From Treponema sp. (GTDB lineage Bacteria; Spirochaetota; Spirochaetia; Treponematales; Breznakiellaceae), in assembly GCA_031258505.1 (NCBI GenBank), contig JAIRMT010000150.1, forward strand, positions 1-15,012: DNA of 15,012 nucleotides, given 5' to 3'. Positions 6,435 through 12,910 of this stretch are shown here, piece by piece. The notes below the pieces were generated by a model. The model was not told the origin of the DNA, did no database searches, and saw only the letters and a list, made by a program, of their open reading frames with translations. The position numbers and the translations under genes were made by a program. The number at the start of each line of letters is the position of its first letter. Position 1 is the first letter of the stretch.

Positions 6435-6893
6435 CTATTTTGACTCAAGCTTTTGTATCTCGTTGACAAACTGCTCAATGTCCTCAAAATGCCGGTATAC
6501 CGACGCAAAGCGAATATAGGCCACACGGTCAAGCCTGCTTAACTTTTCAAGTACAATCTCACCAATAGCGGCGCTCTCGATCTCATGGTTTGCTTTCCCA
6601 AACATAGCTGAGGCGTCCTCAATTTCGTTTATAAGACTCTCTATTTTCAGTTGAGACACTGCCCGCTTCTCAAGCGCGCGCTGAACGCCCTTCTCGATCT
6701 TTGAACGTTCGAAGGGTTCCCGTCTGCCGTCCCGCTTAATCACCATGAACTGCTTATCTTCAATGCGTTCATAGCTTGTAAAACGATGCCCACAGGAGTT
6801 ACACTCTCGTCTGCGTCTTATTGCGTCACCGTTGGCCAATGTCCTAGATTCGATCACCTTGTCATCGAAACTTCCACAATGAGGACAGCGCAT
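6435..6893 (-). CDS. nrdR: Transcriptional repressor NrdR
   Basis: NrdR represses ribonucleotide reductase genes by binding paired NrdR boxes when its ATP-cone is loaded with dATP/ATP. The 152-residue length is usual for the family. The N-terminus is a four-Cys zinc ribbon (C3, C6, C31, C34: RCPHCG and CNSCG), followed by the conserved HRFTSYERIE. Residues about 49-139 are the ATP-cone, with VIKRDGRREPFERSKIEKGV at its start and the IEDIEQF-like helix near the end. It is the first gene of an operon with nrdD (26-base gap). The ATG follows AAGGGGGC (complement of 6899-6906). Two sites resembling NrdR boxes lie just upstream, so autoregulation of the whole operon is likely. Identity is very secure. 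Confidence 0.97.
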   Translation of the reverse strand: MRCPHCGSFDDKVIESRTLANGDAIRRRRECNSCGHRFTSYERIEDKQFMVIKRDGRREPFERSKIEKGVQRALEKRAVSQLKIESLINEIEDASAMFGKANHEIESAAIGEIVLEKLSRLDRVAYIRFASVYRHFEDIEQFVNEIQKLESK

Positions 6894-6914
6894 AATTTGC
6901 CCCCTTAAAATACT

Positions 6915-6930
6915 ACCCTATATATAGTGT
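6915..6930. promoter_or_regulatory. NrdR box 1
   Basis: ACCCTATATATAGTGT differs at a single base from the palindromic NrdR-box consensus ACACTATATATAGTGT. It ends 22 bases before the nrdR start codon and overlaps the SD-proximal leader and probable -10 region of the leftward operon, so binding here should block transcription of nrdR-nrdD. Paired with box 2 at 6957-6972. Confidence 0.85.
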
Positions 6931-6956
6931 CTTATTTTATATAAGACTATAATATC

Positions 6957-6972
6957 ACACTATCTATTGTGT
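6957..6972. promoter_or_regulatory. NrdR box 2
   Basis: ACACTATCTATTGTGT matches the NrdR-box consensus at 14 of 16 positions. Its centre is 42 bp from that of box 1, about four helical turns, so both sites face the same side of the DNA. The published spacing is typically about three turns (31-32 bp). Between the boxes lies a separate perfect inverted repeat, GTCTTAT-TTTAT-ATAAGAC (6929-6947). Confidence 0.8.
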
Positions 6973-7099
6973 GGCAAGAGGGGAGAAGCCTTTTTTATGG
7001 GATTTTGGATTTTTTTATAGCAATGGCAATCCTACCGGCAAAGAGTGGGAAGAACTTACACGGAACCTAGAGTACGCCAGCGCTGAGTTAGTGTTATTC

Positions 7100-7411
7100 T
7101 CAAGCTTTATGAACAAAGAAGTAAAGGTCGAGAAGTTCCGAGCGGAGCGCCGCGACCTGAGCGTGAAGGTTCTGGTAGTCGCCGGCGAGTTCGCAGAAAA
7201 TCTGGTCTCGCGCGCCTTCAATAGTGAAGTGGCGCTCGTAGAGCAGGTACTTGAGGCGCAAAAGTATCTGGAGGTCCTGGTTTGAGTAGCGCTTCCGGCC
7301 CCGCTTGTCCTTCTGGGGCTGAATAAGCGGAACTTCTTTTTCCCAGTAACGGACGACGTGGGTCTCAATCCGTAGGAGCCGCTTGATGTCCCCAATAGCG
7401 TAAGAGGCCAC
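7100..7411 (-). CDS. Short MerR-family transcriptional regulator
   Basis: The 103-residue protein is mainly a MerR-type winged helix: YAIGDIKRLLRIETHVVRYWEKE (4-26) is helix-turn-helix 1, RGRKRYSNQDLQILLRLKYLL (37-57) the wing and second helix. A short coiled stretch (QVAALRSELLDLYFFV) follows. There is no effector domain and no Cys cluster for metal sensing, so the inducer is unknown. The start is GTG at 7411, two bases after the der stop codon, with no good SD, which suggests translational coupling to der. Target genes cannot be told from the sequence. In treponemes I recall small MerR proteins next to der, but the functional link is not known to me. Confidence 0.85.
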   Translation of the reverse strand: MASYAIGDIKRLLRIETHVVRYWEKEVPLIQPQKDKRGRKRYSNQDLQILLRLKYLLYERHFTIEGARDQIFCELAGDYQNLHAQVAALRSELLDLYFFVHKA

Positions 7412-7413
7412 GG

Positions 7414-8817
7414 CTAATCACGCGCTTTCCGCGAGGAACGTACCTCAATCGAAACCGGAATATGGGTAAAGCCGAGGTCTTTGCGAATACGATTGCGGAG
7501 ATAGGCCAGATATGGCTCGTTTATGGCTTGGGGACGGGAGGCAAAGAACACGAACTTCACCGGATTAGCCGAGACCTGTGTTATATACCGTATCTTGAAG
7601 CGCGTGCTTGGCCCTACCGGTGGCGGGTATTCTTCCAGCCACCGCGCCAGGGCTTGATTCAACGCACCGGTTTCGACGCGCTTGGTCAACTGGCCATACA
7701 TCCTGATAGCCATATCCAGGAGCTTGTCTGCGCCAGTTCCATCTTTGGCGCTTAACGGCAGGATAGGCGCATACTCCATCTGCCCGAACAAGAAGCGCAT
7801 CCGGTCAACCATGGCGTTAAACGTGTTTTTGACCGTAGGCATGGTGTCCCACTTGTTGAGCGCCATGATAACGCCCCGGCCCTTGTCGCAAGCCAGTGCC
7901 GCGATCTTCTTGTCCTGATCTGCAAGCCCCTCCTGCGCGTCTATCAGTAAAAAAACTATGTCAGCATCATCAATGGCTTTTATGGCGCGGTTCACTGAAT
8001 AGTATTCGATGTTCTCCGTTACCTTTGCCTTGCGCCGTATGCCGGCGGTGTCCAGAATAACAAAGTTTCTTCTATTATATAAAAACGTTCCTTCCACCAC
8101 ATCGCGGGTGGTGCCGGGAACATCGCTGACAATGGAGGCGGCTGACGCGGTGAGCCGGTTCGACAGCGTGGACTTACCGGTGTTGGGCCTGCCCAGAATG
8201 GCGATGCGGATGGGGCGCGTCGCGTCATTGTCCACGACAACTGCGGAGAAGTCCAGCCGCGCCACGATAGCCGCCTCAAGCTCGCCCACATGGTCACCAT
8301 GCTCCGCTGAAATCATAAAGACCTTGTCAAAGCCGCGGGCCAGCAGGTTCCAGGCGTATTCCTCCCGCCGGCCGCCCTCAGTTTTGTTTACCGCTACTAG
8401 CAGACGGTTTTGCCATGGACGCAACAGCTCAATGAACTCTTCGTCTTCGGGTGTAAGGTCTCCGGCTTCCAGCATCAGCACGATGAGCGCGGCGTGTTCC
8501 AGCGTCAGAAGCGTTTTTTGTACCACAAGTGCGTCCATCTCACGGCCTGCGTCGTCAGCCTCTTTCACCAGCTTGAAGCCGCCGGTGTCAATGAGCCGCA
8601 CTGGTTTTCCGGCAAGCAGGGTGTCCTGGGACACGGGATCGCGGGTAACGCCGGGCGTAGGGTCGGTGATGGCGCGGCGCTTTCGCAAAAGTCGGTTAAA
8701 CAGCGTGGATTTGCCCACGTTGGGTCGTCCCACAAGGGCAACCTCCGGCAGGTTTCGATAGGTCAGGCCGTCGTCCGGGAGCTTCGGTGAAATAGAATTC
8801 TTGGTGTATATTTTCAT
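7414..8817 (-). CDS. der: Ribosome-assembly GTPase Der (EngA)
   Basis: Der is an essential GTPase with two G domains in tandem that aids 50S subunit maturation. From the ATG at 8817 it has 467 residues. G domain 1: P-loop GRPNVGKS (30-37), PTPGVTRD (53-60), DTGG (77-80) and NKTE (144-147), where Glu replaces the usual Asp. G domain 2: GRPNTGKS (209-216), PGTTRD (234-239), DTAG (256-259), NKWD (321-324) and LSAKDGTG (355-362). A KH-like domain ends the protein (about 375-460). The first G domain is preceded by a roughly 25-residue extension with PKLPDDGLTYRNLP. The frame is open to a GTG at 8883, which would overlap the upstream carboxypeptidase gene by 19 bases. I prefer 8817, although no SD is visible there and a hairpin sits just upstream. 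Confidence 0.95.
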   Translation of the reverse strand: MKIYTKNSISPKLPDDGLTYRNLPEVALVGRPNVGKSTLFNRLLRKRRAITDPTPGVTRDPVSQDTLLAGKPVRLIDTGGFKLVKEADDAGREMDALVVQKTLLTLEHAALIVLMLEAGDLTPEDEEFIELLRPWQNRLLVAVNKTEGGRREEYAWNLLARGFDKVFMISAEHGDHVGELEAAIVARLDFSAVVVDNDATRPIRIAILGRPNTGKSTLSNRLTASAASIVSDVPGTTRDVVEGTFLYNRRNFVILDTAGIRRKAKVTENIEYYSVNRAIKAIDDADIVFLLIDAQEGLADQDKKIAALACDKGRGVIMALNKWDTMPTVKNTFNAMVDRMRFLFGQMEYAPILPLSAKDGTGADKLLDMAIRMYGQLTKRVETGALNQALARWLEEYPPPVGPSTRFKIRYITQVSANPVKFVFFASRPQAINEPYLAYLRNRIRKDLGFTHIPVSIEVRSSRKARD

Positions 8818-8864
8818 AAAGATAGGGGAAGGATAGCCAAATTTCCCCTGCCTATCAAGGACAT

Positions 8865-9614
8865 TCAGCGCTCTTGTTCCCACTCATGGATAAACTGGAG
8901 CGCGTACTGCTGTATGCCGCCGAACCATGTGTCAATGAAGTATGTGAGATTGCGTCCCACATACCGGTAGTGCCAGCTTTCCCACTTGTAGCCAGTGATG
9001 TTTTCATAGCCCTGGGGAAAAGAGAGCGACCAGCCAAAACGACTCGCGTTCACCAGTATCCAGCGACCAGCGCGGGTATCAGCAAAGGCGTCGGTTATGG
9101 AGCCAAAGTCAACCACCAGCCCAAGCTGATGCTGGCTATGCCCAGGACGGGCTGAGACGCGACTCGCCTCCTTTTGCCCCATTTCCCGAACATTGCGGGC
9201 ATAGGTACGTTCCTGATGGCTGTAAGGACGATAGGCGGATGAGGCCATCAGGGTAACGCCGTCGGCTTTGGCGGCAGCGGCAAGTTCTTCCAGCGCAAGC
9301 GCGGCTGAACGGCGCAGATACATGCCCCACTCCAGTATGGTGTAAGAGCCGCCACGCAGTTCAACAAGGTCATCCGGCTCATAGCGGTCCGGCAGTCCAT
9401 GCTGTTTATCTACGAGATAGCGGAGATAAGGGTCGCCACTCAGACAGACCTGAAGGTCGTTCATAAAGGCTTGCCCGTCACTGCGAATAACACGAGCATA
9501 CTCAGGCGGGATTTCCGCTGCGCGAAGGACGCGCTCCAGGTTCTGCGCCTCAACTTGATAACAACACAGGGACAAGACCGCGCAAAGGGCGGATAGTGTT
9601 TTCTTTTTGTTCAT
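8865..9614 (-). CDS. Exported D-alanyl-D-alanine carboxypeptidase, M15B (VanY-like)
   Basis: The protein should trim the terminal D-Ala from peptidoglycan stem peptides outside the cytoplasmic membrane. It begins with a signal peptide (KKK followed by a hydrophobic stretch ending YQVEAQ, cleavage near 23/24). The M15 metal site is complete: SQHQLGLVVD (160-169) provides H162 and D169, and ESWHYRYVG (212-220) provides the catalytic E212 and H215. SAYRPYSHQ (126-134) is the conserved substrate-side motif. At 249 residues it is a normal length for this group. The ATG follows AGGGAA (complement of 9621-9626) by 6 bases. It is the first gene of the leftward group with der (47-base gap to the preferred der start) and merR, and is divergent from lolA. 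There is no van resistance cluster nearby, so a housekeeping wall role is more likely than glycopeptide resistance. Confidence 0.92.
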   Translation of the reverse strand: MNKKKTLSALCAVLSLCCYQVEAQNLERVLRAAEIPPEYARVIRSDGQAFMNDLQVCLSGDPYLRYLVDKQHGLPDRYEPDDLVELRGGSYTILEWGMYLRRSAALALEELAAAAKADGVTLMASSAYRPYSHQERTYARNVREMGQKEASRVSARPGHSQHQLGLVVDFGSITDAFADTRAGRWILVNASRFGWSLSFPQGYENITGYKWESWHYRYVGRNLTYFIDTWFGGIQQYALQFIHEWEQER

Positions 9615-9688
9615 AAGTTCTTCCCTAAAGCTCTTTTCTTTATCAAAGAATCTTGTATTTCACAAGGGCTTTAAGATAGTATCGACCT
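9615..9688. promoter_or_regulatory. Divergent intergenic region between the carboxypeptidase gene and lolA
   Basis: The 74-bp gap must hold promoters for both directions. It contains two short perfect inverted repeats, TTCTTT-ATC-AAAGAA (9636-9650) and CTTGT-ATTTC-ACAAG (9652-9666). A weak rightward pair TTGTAT (9653-9658) and TAGTAT (9677-9682) would place the transcript start at or next to the lolA ATG. No regulator is recognisable from these sites. Confidence 0.35.
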
Positions 9689-10360
9689 ATGAAACAAAGA
9701 TTTATGAGCGTTATGTTCGTTTTCTTTGCGGCGTCCCTGTTCGCCCAAGAAATCGTTACTGCGGAACGCTATCTTGCCCTGGTGAGCGAGCGGTATAGCG
9801 GCATTAAGGACTATGAGGCGCGAATCGCCATTCGTTCTGGCAGTACCGACCTTGTTGGCACGGTTAGCCACCTTGAGCCATCGCTTCTGCGTATTGACTT
9901 TACCCGCCCGGCGAATCAGGTTATTGTGTTTAATGGCCAGTCGCTGCTGATTTATCTGCCGGAGTACCGTGCTGTAATGACGCAGGACGTGAGTAGCGGC
10001 ATGAGCGGAGCCTCCCTTGCCAGCGCCCAAGGTCTGAGCAAGCTCCGACAGAACTATGTGGCGGCCTATGTTACCGGGCCTGAGACACAGGCGCTTGAAA
10101 GCGGTTCTAGTGAACAGGTTGTTAAACTACGACTTACGCGGCGTTCAAATTCTGAGAACTTTCGGGAAATCATTCTCAATATCAACCCCGAAAGCCGTCT
10201 CATACGACGCATTGAGGGACGTACCAGCACAGATATGCTGGTGCGCTTTGACTTCACTGACATCAGAATCAATCAAGGATTCTCTGATCAGCGTTTTGTC
10301 TATGACGCGCCAGCCACGGCAAATATGTACAACAATTTTTTATTTCGGGATACCGATTAG
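9689..10360 (+). CDS. LolA-like periplasmic lipoprotein carrier protein
   Basis: The 223-residue product has a signal peptide (MKQRFMSVMFVFFAASLFA, cleavage before QE) and then the fold of the LolA/LolB family: ERYLALVSERYSGIKDYEARIAI (a helix and first strand), TRPANQVIVFNGQSLLIYLPEYRAVM (the central strands, where LolA proteins have the conserved xxxDGxxxWxYxP-like stretch) and a C-terminal half with INPESRLIRRIEGRTSTDMLVRFDFTDIRIN. LolA-type proteins carry outer-membrane lipoproteins across the periplasm. Spirochaetes have abundant lipoproteins, which fits. No good SD precedes the ATG, so translation may be from a nearly leaderless transcript. It starts a rightward cluster with the RodZ-like gene (39-base gap). 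A more general outer-membrane sorting role is possible; the family call is fairly sure, the exact function less so. Confidence 0.78.
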   Translation: MKQRFMSVMFVFFAASLFAQEIVTAERYLALVSERYSGIKDYEARIAIRSGSTDLVGTVSHLEPSLLRIDFTRPANQVIVFNGQSLLIYLPEYRAVMTQDVSSGMSGASLASAQGLSKLRQNYVAAYVTGPETQALESGSSEQVVKLRLTRRSNSENFREIILNINPESRLIRRIEGRTSTDMLVRFDFTDIRINQGFSDQRFVYDAPATANMYNNFLFRDTD

Positions 10361-10399
10361 TATTAAGGAAGAATTTTTTGTTTTATTATGGAGGGAGTT

Positions 10400-11530
10400 G
10401 TGGCGGAATCTCTGGGAAATACTTTGAAAATGACTCGTGAGGGAAAAGGGTACACGTTTGAACAAGTGAGTATGGACATCCATATCTCCATTCAGTATCT
10501 CAGAGCGCTTGAAGAGGAACGATTCGATATCTTCCCTGGTGAACCGTATATACTTGGCTTTCTCAAAAACTATGGCGAATACCTGGGACTTGATAATAAG
10601 GAACTGTTGTTTCAATACCGAAGTGGTAAGATTCAGGACCAACCTGATCCCATAAACCAGCTTGTAACACCGCGAGGTTCCACGCTTCCCCTTAAAATGT
10701 TACTTGGCGCGCTTATCCTGGTCATAGTGCTTGTTGCTGCTGGAGGCGGGGTCTATTACTTCCTGTATCTTCCCCGTACTAAAGCGCCGGTTGTTACCGA
10801 AGCTCGAAAACCTGTGGAATATGCGCTCAACGAAGGCGCGCTGGAACGGCGTTTCTATCCGGGAGACTCAATCGTAATCCCTTATGGGGATAACCAGTAC
10901 ACCCTGCATCTGAGTAATGTAGGAGATGCGGTAACGGTTATGACGCCGGAGGGCGGGATCATTCTCGACCTCAGTCAGGAGGTTCGGGTTGACCTCAACA
11001 ACGACGGCATGGGTGAACTGCGGATCACTGCATCTGACTTTGATAAAAACGCCGGGGACTCTGGCGCGCTTTTGCGTTTTGAGATGGATAGCACTCTGCC
11101 TTTTTACAGTGGCGCTTCTATCGAGTCGTCGGAGCCAGTTCCCGCGCCTGCTGTAGCAAGCGCCATGGCCTTGCCTGACAATACGGGTCTGATTAACGCG
11201 ACGCAGATATTGTCCTCGGCAAATGCTTATCCTTTTACAATGGAAGTAGCCTTTCAAGGGTATTGCATGTTCCGCTGGGAGATTCTTTATGAGCGGGACC
11301 GGCAGGACCGGAACGAACAATACTTCCAGCGAGGGGATGCGCTCAATATGCAGGCGCAAAACGGGATTCGGCTATGGGTCTCCAATGCTGCAGTAACGAA
11401 GATACAGGTTATAGGTGGCGGACGTACCGTGCCAGTGGAGCTGGGCGGCGCGGGCGAGGTTGCAGTGGTGGATATCCGCTGGGTAAGAGACAACGACGGC
11501 CGTTACCGGCTTGTGATGATACGGTTATAA
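10400..11530 (+). CDS. RodZ-like membrane protein with cytoplasmic helix-turn-helix and DUF4115
   Basis: The product (376 residues) begins with a Cro/RodZ-type HTH (ESLGNTLKMTREGKGYTFEQVSMDIHISIQYLRALEEERFDIFPGEPYILGF in three short segments, residues about 2-57), followed by YGEYLGLD, a basic linker, one transmembrane helix (MLLGALILVIVLVAAGGGVYYF, about 100-121) and a large extracytoplasmic beta-rich part. The last about 90 residues resemble DUF4115 (QRGDALNMQAQNGIRLWVSN). RodZ links MreB filaments to the wall machinery and keeps cells elongated. The GTG at 10400 lies 5 bases after GGAGG (10390-10394). An in-frame ATG at 10388 contains part of that SD itself and has none of its own at suitable distance. 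Downstream rimO begins 3 bases after the stop, suggesting coupling. In a helical spirochaete a shape role is plausible but inferred. Confidence 0.8.
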   Translation: MAESLGNTLKMTREGKGYTFEQVSMDIHISIQYLRALEEERFDIFPGEPYILGFLKNYGEYLGLDNKELLFQYRSGKIQDQPDPINQLVTPRGSTLPLKMLLGALILVIVLVAAGGGVYYFLYLPRTKAPVVTEARKPVEYALNEGALERRFYPGDSIVIPYGDNQYTLHLSNVGDAVTVMTPEGGIILDLSQEVRVDLNNDGMGELRITASDFDKNAGDSGALLRFEMDSTLPFYSGASIESSEPVPAPAVASAMALPDNTGLINATQILSSANAYPFTMEVAFQGYCMFRWEILYERDRQDRNEQYFQRGDALNMQAQNGIRLWVSNAAVTKIQVIGGGRTVPVELGGAGEVAVVDIRWVRDNDGRYRLVMIRL

Positions 11531-11533
11531 TAA

Positions 11534-12826
11534 TTGCGTTATTACCTTGATCCTTTTGGCTGTGTAAAGAATCAGGTTGACGCGGAAACCATGATGGCTC
11601 ACCTCAACGGGGCCTCATGGCTCGCGGCTGACAAGCCGGAAGACGCTGACCTCATCATTATCAATTCCTGTGGTTTTATCGAAAGCGCCAAACGGGAGTC
11701 GATTAACGCAGTTCTTGCATGGCGGAAATTGTTCCCTGATAAAAAGCTCATACTTGCTGGCTGTCTTGCCCAACGTTATGCGGATGAGATTGAGCTTGCT
11801 GAAGCGGATTGCCTGTTTGGTAACAACGACCTTGCCCAAATCACTGAAGTCGCGTCCAGACTGACTGGCAGCGCCGCGGCTGGAACTCCGGTCGTGCCGG
11901 GTCAGAGGCCGCTTCTCTCCTTACCGGGTTCCGCGTATATCAAAATTAGCGAGGGCTGTAACAACCGCTGTTCCTTCTGCGCCATTCCGCTGATTCGGGG
12001 ACCGCTCCGCTCACGGCCCATACCAGACATTGTGGAAGAGTGCCGACAGCTTATAGCGCGGGGCATCCGCGAACTTTGCCTCATTGGGCAGGATATCGGC
12101 TCATTCGGGAAAACCGCGCGCGATAGCGCCGATAGCCAGCTTCCCGCACTCCTTGAGGCGATAACGCGGCTTGATGGCCAGTTCTGGGTGAGACTGCTTT
12201 ATATACACCCCGACCAGTTTCCCCTTGACATTCTTGATACCATCAGTCGAGATAAGCGTTTTCTGCCTTACTTCGACCTTCCCTTTCAGCATGGCTCAAC
12301 ACTCATACTCCGCGCCATGAATCGGCAGGGTAATGCCGAATCTTATCTCAGCCTTATCCGGCGGATACGGGATGCCTTGCCGGATGCCACGCTCCGTTCC
12401 ACGTTTCTGCTGGGTTTTCCGGGTGAGACCAGCGCGGACTTTCATGCCCTGCTTGATTTTCAGGCTGAGGCGAGGCTTGACTGGGTCGGCTGTTTCACCT
12501 ACTCCCGCGAGGAGAATACTCCAGCCTATAGCATGAAGAACCGCGTCTCTAAACGCCTCGCCGCTGAACGTAAAGCGCTTATTGAGGAACGGCAAACGCC
12601 CATCAGCGAAGAGCGGATGGAACGCTTTATTGGCAGGCGGCTGGATGCGCTTGTTGAAGAAGCGCTTGACCCGGAAGAGGGCCTCTATCTGGGACGCCTA
12701 TTCTGTCAGGCCCCAGAGGTGGACGGCGCAACGGTCATCACGAGTAACACGCAGCTTACAGTCGGCGACTTCGTTACCGGCAAGATCGTTGCCCGCGCTG
12801 GTATTGATTTGGATATGCGGGTTTAA
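11534..12826 (+). CDS. rimO: Ribosomal protein S12 methylthiotransferase RimO
   Basis: RimO is a radical-SAM enzyme that adds a methylthio group to the beta carbon of a conserved Asp of ribosomal protein S12. The 430-residue product shows all three parts of the family. The N-terminal UPF0004 domain has the auxiliary cluster cysteines C10 (DPFGCVKNQ), C46 (NSCGFIESA) and C77 (AGCLAQRY). The radical-SAM core has C142-NNR-C146-SF-C149. A C-terminal TRAM domain (about 365-430) binds the substrate. LDPFGCVKNQVDAE is diagnostic of RimO rather than MiaB, whose N-terminus is different. The start is TTG at 11534, 3 bases after the RodZ-like stop and without a clear SD, so translation is probably coupled. 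The cysteine set is complete and nothing suggests loss of function. Confidence 0.95.
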   Translation: MRYYLDPFGCVKNQVDAETMMAHLNGASWLAADKPEDADLIIINSCGFIESAKRESINAVLAWRKLFPDKKLILAGCLAQRYADEIELAEADCLFGNNDLAQITEVASRLTGSAAAGTPVVPGQRPLLSLPGSAYIKISEGCNNRCSFCAIPLIRGPLRSRPIPDIVEECRQLIARGIRELCLIGQDIGSFGKTARDSADSQLPALLEAITRLDGQFWVRLLYIHPDQFPLDILDTISRDKRFLPYFDLPFQHGSTLILRAMNRQGNAESYLSLIRRIRDALPDATLRSTFLLGFPGETSADFHALLDFQAEARLDWVGCFTYSREENTPAYSMKNRVSKRLAAERKALIEERQTPISEERMERFIGRRLDALVEEALDPEEGLYLGRLFCQAPEVDGATVITSNTQLTVGDFVTGKIVARAGIDLDMRV

Positions 12827-12868
12827 CGCATAGAGACCAGCGATGAATCGGGTGTTCCATAAACCCGC
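12817..12868. repeat. Inverted repeat spanning the end of rimO
   Basis: GCGGGTTTA (12817-12825) and TAAACCCGC (12860-12868) form a perfect 9-bp inverted repeat with a 34-base spacer across the rimO stop codon (12824-12826). An alternative smaller pairing, CGGGT (12849-12853) with ACCCG (12863-12867), uses the same right arm, so the two hairpins exclude each other. No U run follows. Function is unknown; it sits just before the peptide-binding protein gene. Confidence 0.45.
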
Positions 12869-12910
12869 TCGACTTTGTAAAATAGGTATCATTCTATGGA
12901 GGATGGCAAG

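Noticed and set aside
6971..7285. A 104-residue open frame on + overlapping the upstream region of nrdR and merR
   Set aside because: It starts inside NrdR box 2, runs antisense to merR and has no SD.
8009..8761. A 250-residue open frame on + opposite der
   Set aside because: It is Ser/Arg-rich, low in recognisable structure, and antisense to both Der G domains; a codon-bias shadow.
8865..9614. Glycopeptide resistance gene vanY
   Set aside because: The enzyme fold fits, but there are no vanHAX or vanRS genes nearby and the neighbours are housekeeping; a wall-maintenance role is more likely.
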